64,000 nt of DNA, from positions 969,848 through 1,033,847 of the forward strand of contig NW_004450404.1 in NCBI RefSeq assembly GCF_000321225.1, written 5' to 3'. The stretch comes from Odobenus rosmarus divergens. Its lineage: Eukaryota > Chordata > Mammalia > Carnivora > Odobenidae. A program made the position numbers and the translations under genes. The notes beneath the pieces are model-generated. The model ran no database searches and was not told the DNA's origin. It saw nothing but the letters and a program-made list of their open reading frames with translations. Of this stretch, positions 47,901-59,900 are shown in pieces (within the stretch, counting starts at the first letter, position 1; each line of letters starts with the position of its first letter).

Positions 47901-50900
47901 TGCAAAGGAATGACCTTGAGGCCTTCCTTGCTAAAACACACATTCAGATCCTAGGGGTCAGCATGGGGCCTCAAAGTGGGCATTTCTCACAAGATCCCAG
48001 GTGATGCTGAAGGTACAGGTCTGCAGACCAGACTTTGAGTAGTATGGTCATAGATAATGCTCAACCTGAACCGAAATGAGAGATGTTTTCTCTTTGGGGG
48101 GGTGAGAATCACACCTGTAGCCACAGATCTAAATGCACTAAAATTGGGCAATTGATAGTAGCTGGCTTTTGCGCTGCACCTTCTTGGAAATGAAGTGGTC
48201 AGTGCTTAGGCATGCTAAAACCCAACAGAGTGACCCTATGATCCTAGCCTCACACACTGCCTTAACCAAGTTTGAGGTTCTGCTGGATCTCCTTCTTTCA
48301 GGTCAAGTCTGACAGACATGGTTTGCGCAAGCGTATCTGGTCCATGAAGAGACCAGACAGGCCTCTCGCACCTGGCTCGGCTTGATGTGCTTTAAGGTAA
48401 CCGTCACGTTTCTTGTCAAGTTCTTGACAGTCAGATTTGCCACACTGGATGATATGACGTAGCTGATCAGAGAGAGGTTCTCCAGGAAAGGGTCCTAGCA
48501 CACCAAAAAATCAACAAGATGGATTTTAGAGCTGAACGGGACCCTAAAGAACAGTAAGTCCACACTGGTGATTTTATAATCTAGGTGAGAAATTGAGGGT
48601 CAGGGATTGAAGTGACTTTCCCAAGGACCACGATTAGAAACAGAGCCTGCTCCACTATACCTATGTGCTCTAACTACTGACCGAAATTTCACAGACTGAC
48701 ACACCAGGGCCCTCAGGAACTGTAAAGGGAATAGAACACGAAGCCGCTTAAACTGTTGTGTTCTTGAGCAAGTTAACCTCTCCGCACTTCCTTGCCCTCA
48801 TCTGTAAAATTGGAATCATAGTTGAATAGTTCCTCCCTCACAAGGTTGTTGAGAGGATTAGAGTTAACATTTCTAAGTGCTTAGTAGCATGCTCAGCAAT
48901 TGGTAAATGCTATATATAAATGTCAGTTATTGTATTTATCATTACCAGTATCCCTAGGTCCTATTTAAAAATAAACTGGAGGGGCACCTGGATACAGGTG
49001 GTTAAGCATCTGACTCTTGGTTTCCGGTCAGGTCATGATCTCAGAGTCGTGAGATCAAGCCCTGCGTCGGAACTCTGTGCTCAGCGGGGAGTCTGCTTAG
49101 TTTCTCTCTCCCTTCCCCTCTGCCCCTCCCCACTGCATGCGCGCTCTCTCTCTCTCTTTCTCAAATAAATAAATAAATCTTTAAAATAAATGAATGAAAA
49201 CAAACTGCAAAAAAATATAAATAAATCAAAATAAACTGCAGCTTTCATGGGAGAATTAAAAGAAACAAAACTGCCTCACTCCAAAATAAAACCTAAACCC
49301 AAAGCAGTTAGCATTAACCGTACCTGAAACAGGGCAGGTGTTTCAAAGAAGTTGAACTGAACCCTGGAAGCGAGCTCCACATCATTAGCTGGTAAATTAC
49401 TCATCAGTGATGAAGGCAGAGTAATAACACCAATACTGTTCTCAGGAGCCCGCGTTTCCAGAGAAACCTGAAAATCAAGTAAAATATAATAAAAAATGCC
49501 TGGAGTTAGTATAATGAAGAGATGGAAAACACAAGAACTAATTAAGACGGAGGATCCTGTAAAGGAATTTATTTGTGGTAACTTCTGTCAAATCAGTTGT
49601 TCTTGTTTCTCTGATCTCTATGAAATTGGAGAGGATGTATAATAGACAGACAAGGCCTCAGAGCAGGAAAGGGAACATTTTAAAGATACACAGAAACCAT
49701 CAGAAAGTGTAGGATGCTGTATGTCAATTATAGCTCAACAAAACTGGGAGGGGGGAGTGCAGAAAGGGTAACTGCAGACACACCAACTCGGCCACCTGTT
49801 AGGGCAAAGTCTTCATAAAACCACACGCACTAAACTTGTAAAGGGAAGAGTATACATATTAAATTAAAAGGCAAAAAAGGCAAGACTTGGTCTGATGTGG
49901 GCATTTCCAGCCCCTAATCCCTCTAATAGGTGGATAGAAAACACTGGAAGCAGGATTGATACTCAGCACCACTACTGACACCAGGGCAGTCAAAACACTT
50001 GTATAAAGTATTGAAATAAGTTGGTAAGTAGCTCATGTCCCTGCTCTCTTGCAACTGCCTAGAACCCTCCACAGGACACTTCTCCCCACCTGAGCCCCCC
50101 ACTTCCCCACAAAACTTCCATTTAGCTGCTAGAGGGTTAACACTGGGCACAAGGACCACTCAGATCCTGCTCCAGCCAAGACCAATGTCCTGTTTCTGAT
50201 TCTGTAGTGCCTCACTGTTCTAGATGTTAAATATTTTTAGTATCACCCCTGATTAGAAGCAGTAATTGCCTCCGTCATGAAGCACATGGAGACTACAATC
50301 ATAGATAAGAAAATGTTTTTTCCACAATAGATTAGGATGTACCTGAAGATTTGCAGGGTCTTGGGCAGCAAAGGTAGTTGTGTCAAAATTACTAGCATTC
50401 ACTCTGATCACGGCCAGGGCCAAAGAAGGGGAGGTTAGAGTTATGGTCTTGGTTGAAAAATTCAGCTGTAAGCCAATGTCATCCACTATTTTTAGCAATC
50501 TGTAACGACAAGTGGTAGTTCAAATTCAGCACTCCCGCTTTGTCTTCCCCATTCGAAGCAGAATATGCAGTAGCAATTTAACAAGTCATTATGAACCTCC
50601 TATGTGGGAGAAAAATACTTGGCTGTAATTAATCCTGATAAGAAGTCTCGTTCTCTTAGAGGGTCCCCTCTCTTGACCACATTAGTTTGCTAAGTCATAC
50701 CTTTGGGCCAGAGGAGCCAGCAAGGCAGGTGGGGAATGAAGGAGTTTGCTGACATGGTTTATCATTTCTCCCGCGAGGTTAGGCTCCAAGCTGCCCAAGG
50801 ACAGAGTCTTTTCCATCTGGGACACTTGGTTCTCAAGATCAGAATCACTGATGCTGCTGGTATAAACAACTTCTGTAACAGAGAGCCAAATCATTTTATG

Positions 50901-53900
50901 AACACATAATGGAAAAATCACTAATAAAGAAACACACATAGACTCTATGACCTGGCGAACCTACTCCTAGGTATTTGCCCCAGGGAAGTAAAAACATGTC
51001 TCAACACTTGTTCGTGAATGTTTATAGAGGCTTTTCATTATACCCCCAAACTGGAAACAACCCAAATGTCTATCAACTGAAGAATGGATAAACAAACTGA
51101 TCTCTCTGTACAAGAGATTATTATTCAGTAATTAAAAGGTAGGAGCCAAGGGGGGTGGGGGGATGGGTTAGCCTGGTGATGGGGATTAAAGAGGGCACGT
51201 TCTGCGTGGAGCACTGGGTGTTATGCACAAACAATGAATCATGNNNNNNNNNNNNNNNNNNNNNNNNNNNNNNNNNNNNNNNNNNNNNNNNNNGGAGCAC
51301 TGGGTGTTATGCACAAACAATGAATCATGGAACACTACATCAAAAACTAATGATGTAATGTATGGTGATTAACATAACAATAAAAAAATTAAAAAATAAA
51401 ATAAAAGGTAGGAGCCACTGATAATTGCAACAACATGGATGGATCTCCAATTCTCCAATATATTATGTTAACTGAAAGAAGCCAGACTCAAAAGGCTGCA
51501 TATTGTATGATTCTCTTCATAGGACATTTTAGAAAAATCAAAAGTATAGGAAAACAAAACAGATCGATCAGTGGTGGCCAGGGGCTGGGGGTAGTGGATA
51601 GGAATCGACTACAAAGGAACACGAAGGAAATTTGGGGGTGCTGAAAATGTTATATATTGTGATGGTGGTTATGTGGCTATGGGTGTTTAATCCAACTTCA
51701 TGGAACTATAAAAATTTCATCTATCCACAGATCTGGATGAATTTTACCGTATGTAAATTATACTTCAAGAAACCCAACTGGGGTGTCTGGCTGGCACAGT
51801 CTAAAAGAGCATGTGACTCTTGATCTCAGGGTCATGAGTTGAAACCCCACACTGGGTGTAGAGATTATGTAAAAATAAAATCTTAACAAAAATAAACCTA
51901 ACTGAAAAAAAAATGTAAAAGCACATCAGTGTAGTTAGTGTATATTTGTATAAGTATAAATACACTTGTATCTAATTTATATCATGTGTACAGGATTTTA
52001 CATGGGTAACAAGAAATTCTTTTTGTGAAAAAGAAATTATGAAATTAATAGCTAGATGACCAGCTGTAAACTGGTTTTCAATAGTGTTTTTAATTGGAAA
52101 ACAATGATACAAACCTGTCTAGCAATGAAAAAGTCTCTTAATTCCACCACCAAACATCCTATTTTTTATTTTGCATATTCCCTTCTAATCTCCATCCATG
52201 TTGTTGTCACATACTGTTATAAACACAGTGTACAAACTATTTATTGTTGTGTTATTTTTTTTTTCACTCAAGACTTGAAAGATGCCCGTGAGTTTCATCT
52301 AGCTGTTCTTATGCAGGGCTGCAAACAGTCATCATGCTGAGGTGGCTTACTGTATTTCATTACTCCTCTGTTGTGGAACTGTTAGGTTGTATCTACTTTT
52401 TCACTACCGGGTAATACTCTGACACAGCTTTTATATGTATGTCGTTTTGCTCCTGTTGTCTCATTGGCTAAAACTGGAGTGCCAGAAATGGAAGCACAGA
52501 TCCAGGGGGATATGTTGCTAGCCTTTCTGGGGAGCCTGTGAGGTTGATTCTAATGGTCAATGGGGATAGCTCCGCAAAGGTGGGTGTTTTAGGCCCAGGC
52601 TAACTAACTTCAATTTTACTTTATTTTTCATCAGCCACTGAACCTTCTCTAAACTAAGGTCCCATTGGTTTTATAATGTGGCCTAAAATGTCCATATTTA
52701 TAAAAAAATTGAGAGAGCAGTGCAAATTCAAAGAAATATCAAGTCATGGGGCGTCTGGGTGGCTCAGTCAGTTAAATGTCTGCCTTCGGCTCAGGTCATG
52801 ATCTCAGGGTCCTGGGATCAAGCGCCACATCGTGCTCCCTGCTCAGTGGGGAGTCTGCTTCTCCCTTTCCCTCTGCCACTCCCCCTGCTTGTACTCTCTC
52901 TCACTCTCTCTCTCTAATAAATAAATAAAATCTTAAGAAAAGAAAAAAGAAATATCAAGTCATTTGGCAGCCGCTCCCAATCTCCTGGGGATGCTCGCTC
53001 TGTGGGGGAGAAGGTGGAGATCACAACCTGAGCTCCAATCTCATGTCACCAAGAACTTGGTTTTGCCTCCCACTCCCCCGAAATCTAAAGGAAGGTCTGC
53101 TTCTTACTCACTGAATTGAACCTTCAAAGCATCCAGAATTCTCTCTTGCATCTTCCACTCTTGTCTTTATCTCTTTACCCCTAAGCCAACTTTGTGTGTG
53201 GGGAGCCCTCTGCAGGTTCCAGGGCATTCTCCTGTAACCATCATTCCAAACCCAGTGCAACTAGTGTGATTATTTCCATCTTAAAGTCGTGTAGGCTAAA
53301 GTCAGCTAAATGGCTTATCCCAGATCACACTGCGGGTGAGGACACCTGCAGACCCACACATAGGTCTTCTGAACATTTCTCCCCTCCTCAAGGCAACCTT
53401 AGCTCAGTCCCACCTCTGTCACTCCGTAACTGACTTGTTTTCAAGAAAGCTAAATTTTTCTGTCATCTTTCTAAATGGAATTACCGTGTTTAACAGTACA
53501 GAAGTTTTCTTGGGGTGCCTGGGTGGCTCAGTCGGTTAAGTGTCTGACTCTTGGTTTCGGCTCAGGTCCTGATCTCATGGTGGTGGGTTCGAGCCCTGCT
53601 TTGGGCTCCATGCTCAGAGGGGAATCTGAGATTTTTTCGCCCTCTCCCTCTGTCCCTCTCCCCACCACACTCTCTCTCTCCGCCCCCCCTCTAAAATAAA
53701 TAAATAAATCTTTTTTTTTTTTTAAAAAAAGTTCAACAGTGAGCGCCTGGGTGGCTCAGTCATTAAGCGTCGGCCTTGGGCTCAGGTCATGATCTCAGGG
53801 TCCTGGGATCGAGCCCCGCATCGGGCTCCCTGCTCGGCGGGAAGCCTGCTTCTCCTTCTTCTCACACTGCCCCTGCTTGTGTTCCCTCTCTGGTTGTGTC

Positions 53901-56900
53901 TCTCTCTGTCAAATAAATAAATAAAATCTTAAAAAAAAAAAAAAGTTCAACAGTTTCCTCTTCAGAAGTGACCTAATAACCTTTTGTGGGAGAAAGAAAC
54001 CTGTAAAATAACTCATCTCGACAAAATGAGATACGTTTGCCTCAGAGCTATTTCTCCACTCCCTTGGTCAAAACAATCAAACTTAGCCACATCTATGTTC
54101 TACGAATCTCTGGAGGAAAGCTCTCGAAATCAAGCAGGTATCATAAAAAGAAAGGTTCAACATGGCCTTGTTACAGATATCTTGATTTGGCAGGCTAGCC
54201 CCTGCGATTCAGGAAGCCAGACTGTAACAGCAGCAGCGTGACTCCTCATATTTACCTGTCTTGTCAGGAGGTGTGCTGGTCGTGATGACATTCACAGGGG
54301 CAGACGCGGTGGGAGAGGAAAGTGCGGATTTCACAGTTGGCAGTGTGTGGGAAAGATCAGTTTGGGGGATAGGGGAAAAGATAGTTCCAGAACTGGGGGG
54401 CATATCAATGGCAGAGCTGGAAGCTAGGGGAGCTGAAGGCTGGGAAGAAGGAAGGTAAATCCCTCGTGTTGGAGAGGGAGGGCTCTGGGTTACAGGTGGA
54501 TGATTTAGAGGTTCAGCAAAAGAGAAGGCACTGGAAACCTGGGAGAGAATGGTGGCCCGAGGAACAACTAGGATGGAATTGCTAGAAGAAAATGGTGAGC
54601 CATCTGGATGACCAGCAAGACATACAACAGGATCCTGCAGGTCACTAAAGGAAAGAATCAGAGAGATGCACGTGAGACGCGAATGAGCGATAGAGAGGCT
54701 CATCTTCTCTAGCAACCACCCAACACCACCAAGGTGACTTGGCTCCACCAGGGACCTGCTACTCCCAGCCTCTGCCCTGCACACCTGCTGTGCCCTTGCC
54801 ACTGGCCCCCTACCCCTGCCCACTTCTACCACTTCCTCCCTGGGAGAGGAATTAGCCAGGAGGGATGCTCTTTTATGAATTGCCAATTCCGGGTCACTCA
54901 CTCACCACTGCTCTCAGGCTCTTGTGCTTTATCACTTACCACTCAGTTGAAGAGATCTTGTAACACTTCTATGTGCTTCTGGTGGGGCGGGGGGAGCTGT
55001 TACATGCTGTTACCCACCTAGTTGGTTTTCATATATTAGGAATCTGTCTTACATTTTTTTTTTTAGGTTTTACAAAATGTATTCTCAAAAAAGTATAATC
55101 ACATGCCCAAACTGTTCCTAACATACTGTAAAGTGTTCTAAAAACTGGGTGCCTGGGTGGTTCAGTTGGTTAAGCGTCTGCCTTCAGCTCAGTTCATGAT
55201 CCCAGGGTCCTGGGATCGAGCCCCACATTGGGCCCCCTGCTCAGTGGGGAGCTTGCTTCTCCCTCTCCTTCTGCTGCTCCCCCTGCTTGTGCTCTCTATC
55301 AGATAAATAAAATTGTTAAAAAAAATCCTTCTAAAAACTTAAATATCAAAATATCATTTTCCTTGAATATTCGAATCTGCATTAGCAAAACTGGCTCATC
55401 ATTTTTAGCACAATTGATTTTACTTTGAAGCAAAATCATATCCATTTCAAACTGTATCTGTCCATAACAGATTCAGAAACTTTTTTTTTTCAAGATTTTA
55501 TTTATTTATTTGACAGAGAGAGAGAGACGGCGAGAGAGGGAACACAAGCAGGGGGGAGTGGGAGAGGAAGAAGCAGGCTTCCCGCTGAGCAGGGAGCCTG
55601 ACACGGGGCTCGATCCCAGGACCCTGGGACCATGACCTGAGCCGAAGGCAGAGGCTTAACCGACTGAGCCACCCAGGCGCCCCAGATTCACAAACTCTTA
55701 TGTCAACTCAGTATTTTTTTTTTTAAAGATTTTATTTATTTATTTGAAAGAGAGAGAATGAGAGATAGAGAGCACGAGAGGGAAGAGGGTCAGAGGGAGA
55801 AGCAGACTCCCTGCCGAGCAGGGAGCCCGACGTGGGACTCGATCCCGGGACTCCAGGATCATGACCTGAGCCGAAGGCAGTTGCCCAACCAACTGAGCCA
55901 CCCAGGCGCCCTCAACTCAGTATTAACATGGGGTACAAAAGGGTATGGCATAAAATGAAAAGCAGCTCTAAATTTGTCAATAACCATAAAATGTTCTTCA
56001 GATTTTTCCTGTAGTTTTTGCAAAGTACATAATTCTGTCAATTACATTTACAATCTTCTGTGTATTGATCCATATTAGAAAAATGTGCAAAAATCATTAT
56101 TATTGATTTGGATAATGGAATTTTTTATTTCAGCAAGTTCTCATACTGGTCTTCATGAGTCACAAGTAAGCCTTTCTTTTCCATGAAACCTCAAATTTAG
56201 CTCACTCAAATGTAGTATGATACTGGCTGGAATAGGTAAATCACACTGCCTTTTTTTTCTTTGACTTACTGAATTTTGTTTCAAGAAAATCTTGAACTGA
56301 AGTTAATAATACATAAATTTTTGTGAAACTGATGAACATAGGAATCTGTCTGAATCAATTTTATACCACTATAGCACAGCATGATGCCAACTGGCACATA
56401 GTGACCGGAAATGTTCATTGACTGAAAAAATAAATTAAGCTGGGGCCATAGGGGTCCCCAGTTTGTAAATCAGCTATGCCTTCAGTGTTGCTTTAGCCCA
56501 GTGGTTCTCAACCTAGGCCGTGCATGAGAAAACCCAGAGGACTTTTAAAAAATATACAGAGATTTCTGTGGCCTACTCCTCAGCATGTTTCAGTTGGTCT
56601 TGGTGCAGGGGTGAGGCCCCCAGGCCCATATATTTTCATGGCATGCAAGGTTGAAAAGAACTCATCTACTATCAAGATCCACCAGTTTTGGGGGGGGGTA
56701 AGAGTAACCAGAGGGGGCAACAAACTATTTCCTAGGGAAGCCTCTGATGGATCCAGTTTTAGATGGCGACTTAAGAGCACCAACTAGAATGTGTCCTTAG
56801 AGATTCTCTGGGGGGAGAGGAGGCAGGAATATTAGGTTGAGGAGCCCGAGGCAGGTCATAGCCATAAAAAGAAATGTTGCCTCAGTCTAGTGTGGTTAGA

Positions 56901-59900
56901 CACCTGCCAGAGGCCTGTCTACACAGCCTGGGGTTCAGGGTGGCAGTGTGGACGAAGGGGCACCAGACAGTCGGAAAAGTGATGAGTCGAGAAGCCCTGG
57001 CTGAGGCTCCAGCTCTCATTAGTCTTCTAGGCAATCCACCCCAGTTCTCTGAGACTCTGTTCTCTGAACTGTATACTGCAGCAACTCATCGGGCCAAGTC
57101 ACAGCACAGGTGCTTTGCAAAGTATAAATTAAATTTCCTTCTTACATCTGGGGATCTGCAGCAACCAAATCCCCCAGCACGAGGGTTCGCATTCCCTGGG
57201 CTCCTCCATGAAGAGGCTAGCCTCCCTCGGATACTCTTGGCACCTCTGCTACTCGGAACCCTCCATCTGTCGGGAGAGGCACACCGAGGGGCAGAGCAGT
57301 GGCGGGCAATGCCAGCTCTACACGAGAAACCTCCGAGCGCTGCAGCAGTGGTGCAGGGGCTCCCATCCCAGGCCCACTCAACTGGACTTTCTGCGGTGGT
57401 TGTAGGCATCCATATCTGTTTTAATACGCTTCTTCAATGAGCAGCCTCCATACGGTAGATTGTACTAATCTTCCACTTAGAGTTTGAAGAATTTTTATAT
57501 GTGTATACACCTATATCATCACCACCCAGATCCAAAGAGAGTATTTCCAGCACCCAAGATGGCCACTTTGACACATCAGGTTTTTAAAGGGCCCGAAGTG
57601 GGCACCTGGGTGGCTCAGTCAGTTAAGTGTCTGCCTTACACTCAGGTCATGATCTCAGGGTCCTGGGATCGAGCCCCGCATTGGGCTCCCTGCTCAGAGG
57701 GGAGCCTGCTTCTCCCTCTCCCTCTGCTCCTCTCCCCCTCCCCCCCAGTTCATGTTCTCTCTCTCAAATAAATAAAATCTTTTTAAAAAATTAAAAATAG
57801 GGCACCTGGGTGGCGCAGTCAGTTAAGCTTCTGCCTTTGGCTCTGGTCATGACCTCAGCGTTGTGAGATCAAGCCCCACGTCAGGCTCTGCGTTCAGTGG
57901 GGAGTCTGCTTCTCCCCCTCCCCTCTCCCTCTACTCATGCTCTCACTCTCTCACAAATAAAATCTTAAAAAAAAAAAAAAAAAAAGAATCACCCCACCCA
58001 GAAATCCTGAAAACTCCAAAAGCCTGGACTGCACCCAGACCAATGACATCACCATTTCTGAGGGTGGGAGGCAGGTATCGGTGTTTTTAAAACTACCCAG
58101 ATGATTCCAATGTGCATCCAGGGTTGAGAACCGCTGCTCTGTGGACTAGACCCCACTGCGCAAAGTGAGGTCCATGAACCAGGAGCACTGGCTTCACCTG
58201 GGAACCTGGCAGAAATGCAGCATCTCAGGTCTTTCCCAGACCTCCTGGATCAGAATTTTGACCAGATCCTCTGTGGCTGATGCACAGTAACGTCTGAGGA
58301 GTGCTGATAGGGCTCACTTCCTCATTTTACAGGAGGAACCTGAGGAGTATTTCTATTGATAAAGAATTAACAGCTGGATACACAGCTAGCTAATGACAGA
58401 GCCCTAGCCAGACAATGAGCTCATATTCTGCCCGCTTTTCTGTGTCCCACCGCTTCTTCCTCACAGCTCTTTGAATGGGCAGGCATCAGAGGTCTGTGGG
58501 GCTGCCTCCAAAGAGCTATTATCTCTTCATCTGATCCTGGTACTTCTAGAAATTCCATCTCTCAAGTGGGCCTCAACCCTTCAGCTTAATGGGGCATGTT
58601 GAGCTTAAAACTTAAAGATTCTTCACTTTTTATTGTAGAAAATGCTATAAATCCTAAACTAAAGTCCTTTAGCTATTCCTCGAGGTCCAATGTTTTAATA
58701 TATCCCAGAAATACAGCCCACACAGGGCAGACCAGGCTACAGTTAGCCTTTTGTTCCCATATGAGAAGCTTTACATTGAAAAATGTATGTCCTGGGGCGC
58801 CTGGGTGGCTCAGTTGTTAGGCGTCTGCCTTCGGCTCAGGTCATGGTCCCAGGGTCCTGGGATCGAGTCCTGCATTGGGATCCCTGCTCGGCGGAAAGCC
58901 TGCTTCTCCCTCTCCCACTCCCCCTGCTTGTGTTCCCTCTCTCGCTGTGTCTCTCTCTGTCAAATTAATAAATAAAATCTTTAAAAAAAAAGTATGTTCT
59001 TTTGTTCAAATACAAATTTTATCTGATTGTAATAAAGTATTGAAAATGCTGCAAAGAAAAAAAAAGGAATAGTAAACAAAATATCACCCATGCCCCGTGA
59101 GTATTTTCCTTCATTCATTCACTTCCTAGTTTTTTCTATGTATATTTGTATACACCTGTGATCACGTCATCCATGACTTCGGGGTCATCTGCCTCCCAGC
59201 TTCCCTTCATTTCGGTGCTGAGTTTAAGGCAGTCATTCTCAACATTGGTTGCACATTAGAATCGCCAAGAGGGCTTTTAAAACCCTTAATGCCTAGGCTT
59301 GTGTTCCAGACCAATTAAATCAGAGTCACTGAGGGTGGGAGACTGGATATCAGGATTCTCAAAAAATTCTTCAATGGAATTAATTTTAGGCTTACAGAAA
59401 CCCTGCAAAAATAACAGAGTTCCCTATACCCCTCACTCAGCTTCCCTCAATGTTAACATCTAATGTCTGGAATTGGGACAAAATAGCTATCAACATTTAA
59501 CATATTCCAAAGATGGCATCTCAAATCGCTGAGGAAAAGGTAGATTTTAATAAATGGTGTGGAAACCCTGGCTAGACATTTTTGAAAAGATTAAATTAGA
59601 TCCATACCTTGCCCCACACACAAGAATAAATTCCAAGTGGATTTAATGTAAAAAAAAAAAAGAAAGAAAGAAACCATATAAATACTAGAAAAACTCAAGG
59701 ATGAATTCCCCTATAACCTGGGCATAAGAAAAGGCTTTCTAGCTAAGACTTCAAATGCACAGGCAATAAAAGAAAAGACTGGCAAATTTAACTACAATTT
59801 TTTAAAAAGATTTTATTTATTTATTTATTTATTTGAGAGAGAGTGTGTGTGCATGCACTCTCATGCATGGGGGGGGCGGGGGGCAGAGGGAGAGGCAGAC

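Larger units (their letters stand above)
50945..51765 (+). mobile_element. L1 3' relic interrupted by a younger L1 tail
   Basis: Old plus-oriented L1 ORF2 end/3' UTR ('gaaacaacccaaatgtctat', 'ggatggatctccaattctcc', G-rich UTR). It is split by the insertion at 51149-51402. Confidence 0.8.

Noticed and set aside
54209..54901. A single 230-residue minus-strand protein
   Set aside because: It is the mucin-stalk exon (54256-54644) read through into introns on both sides. The AG acceptor and GT donor fix the exon.
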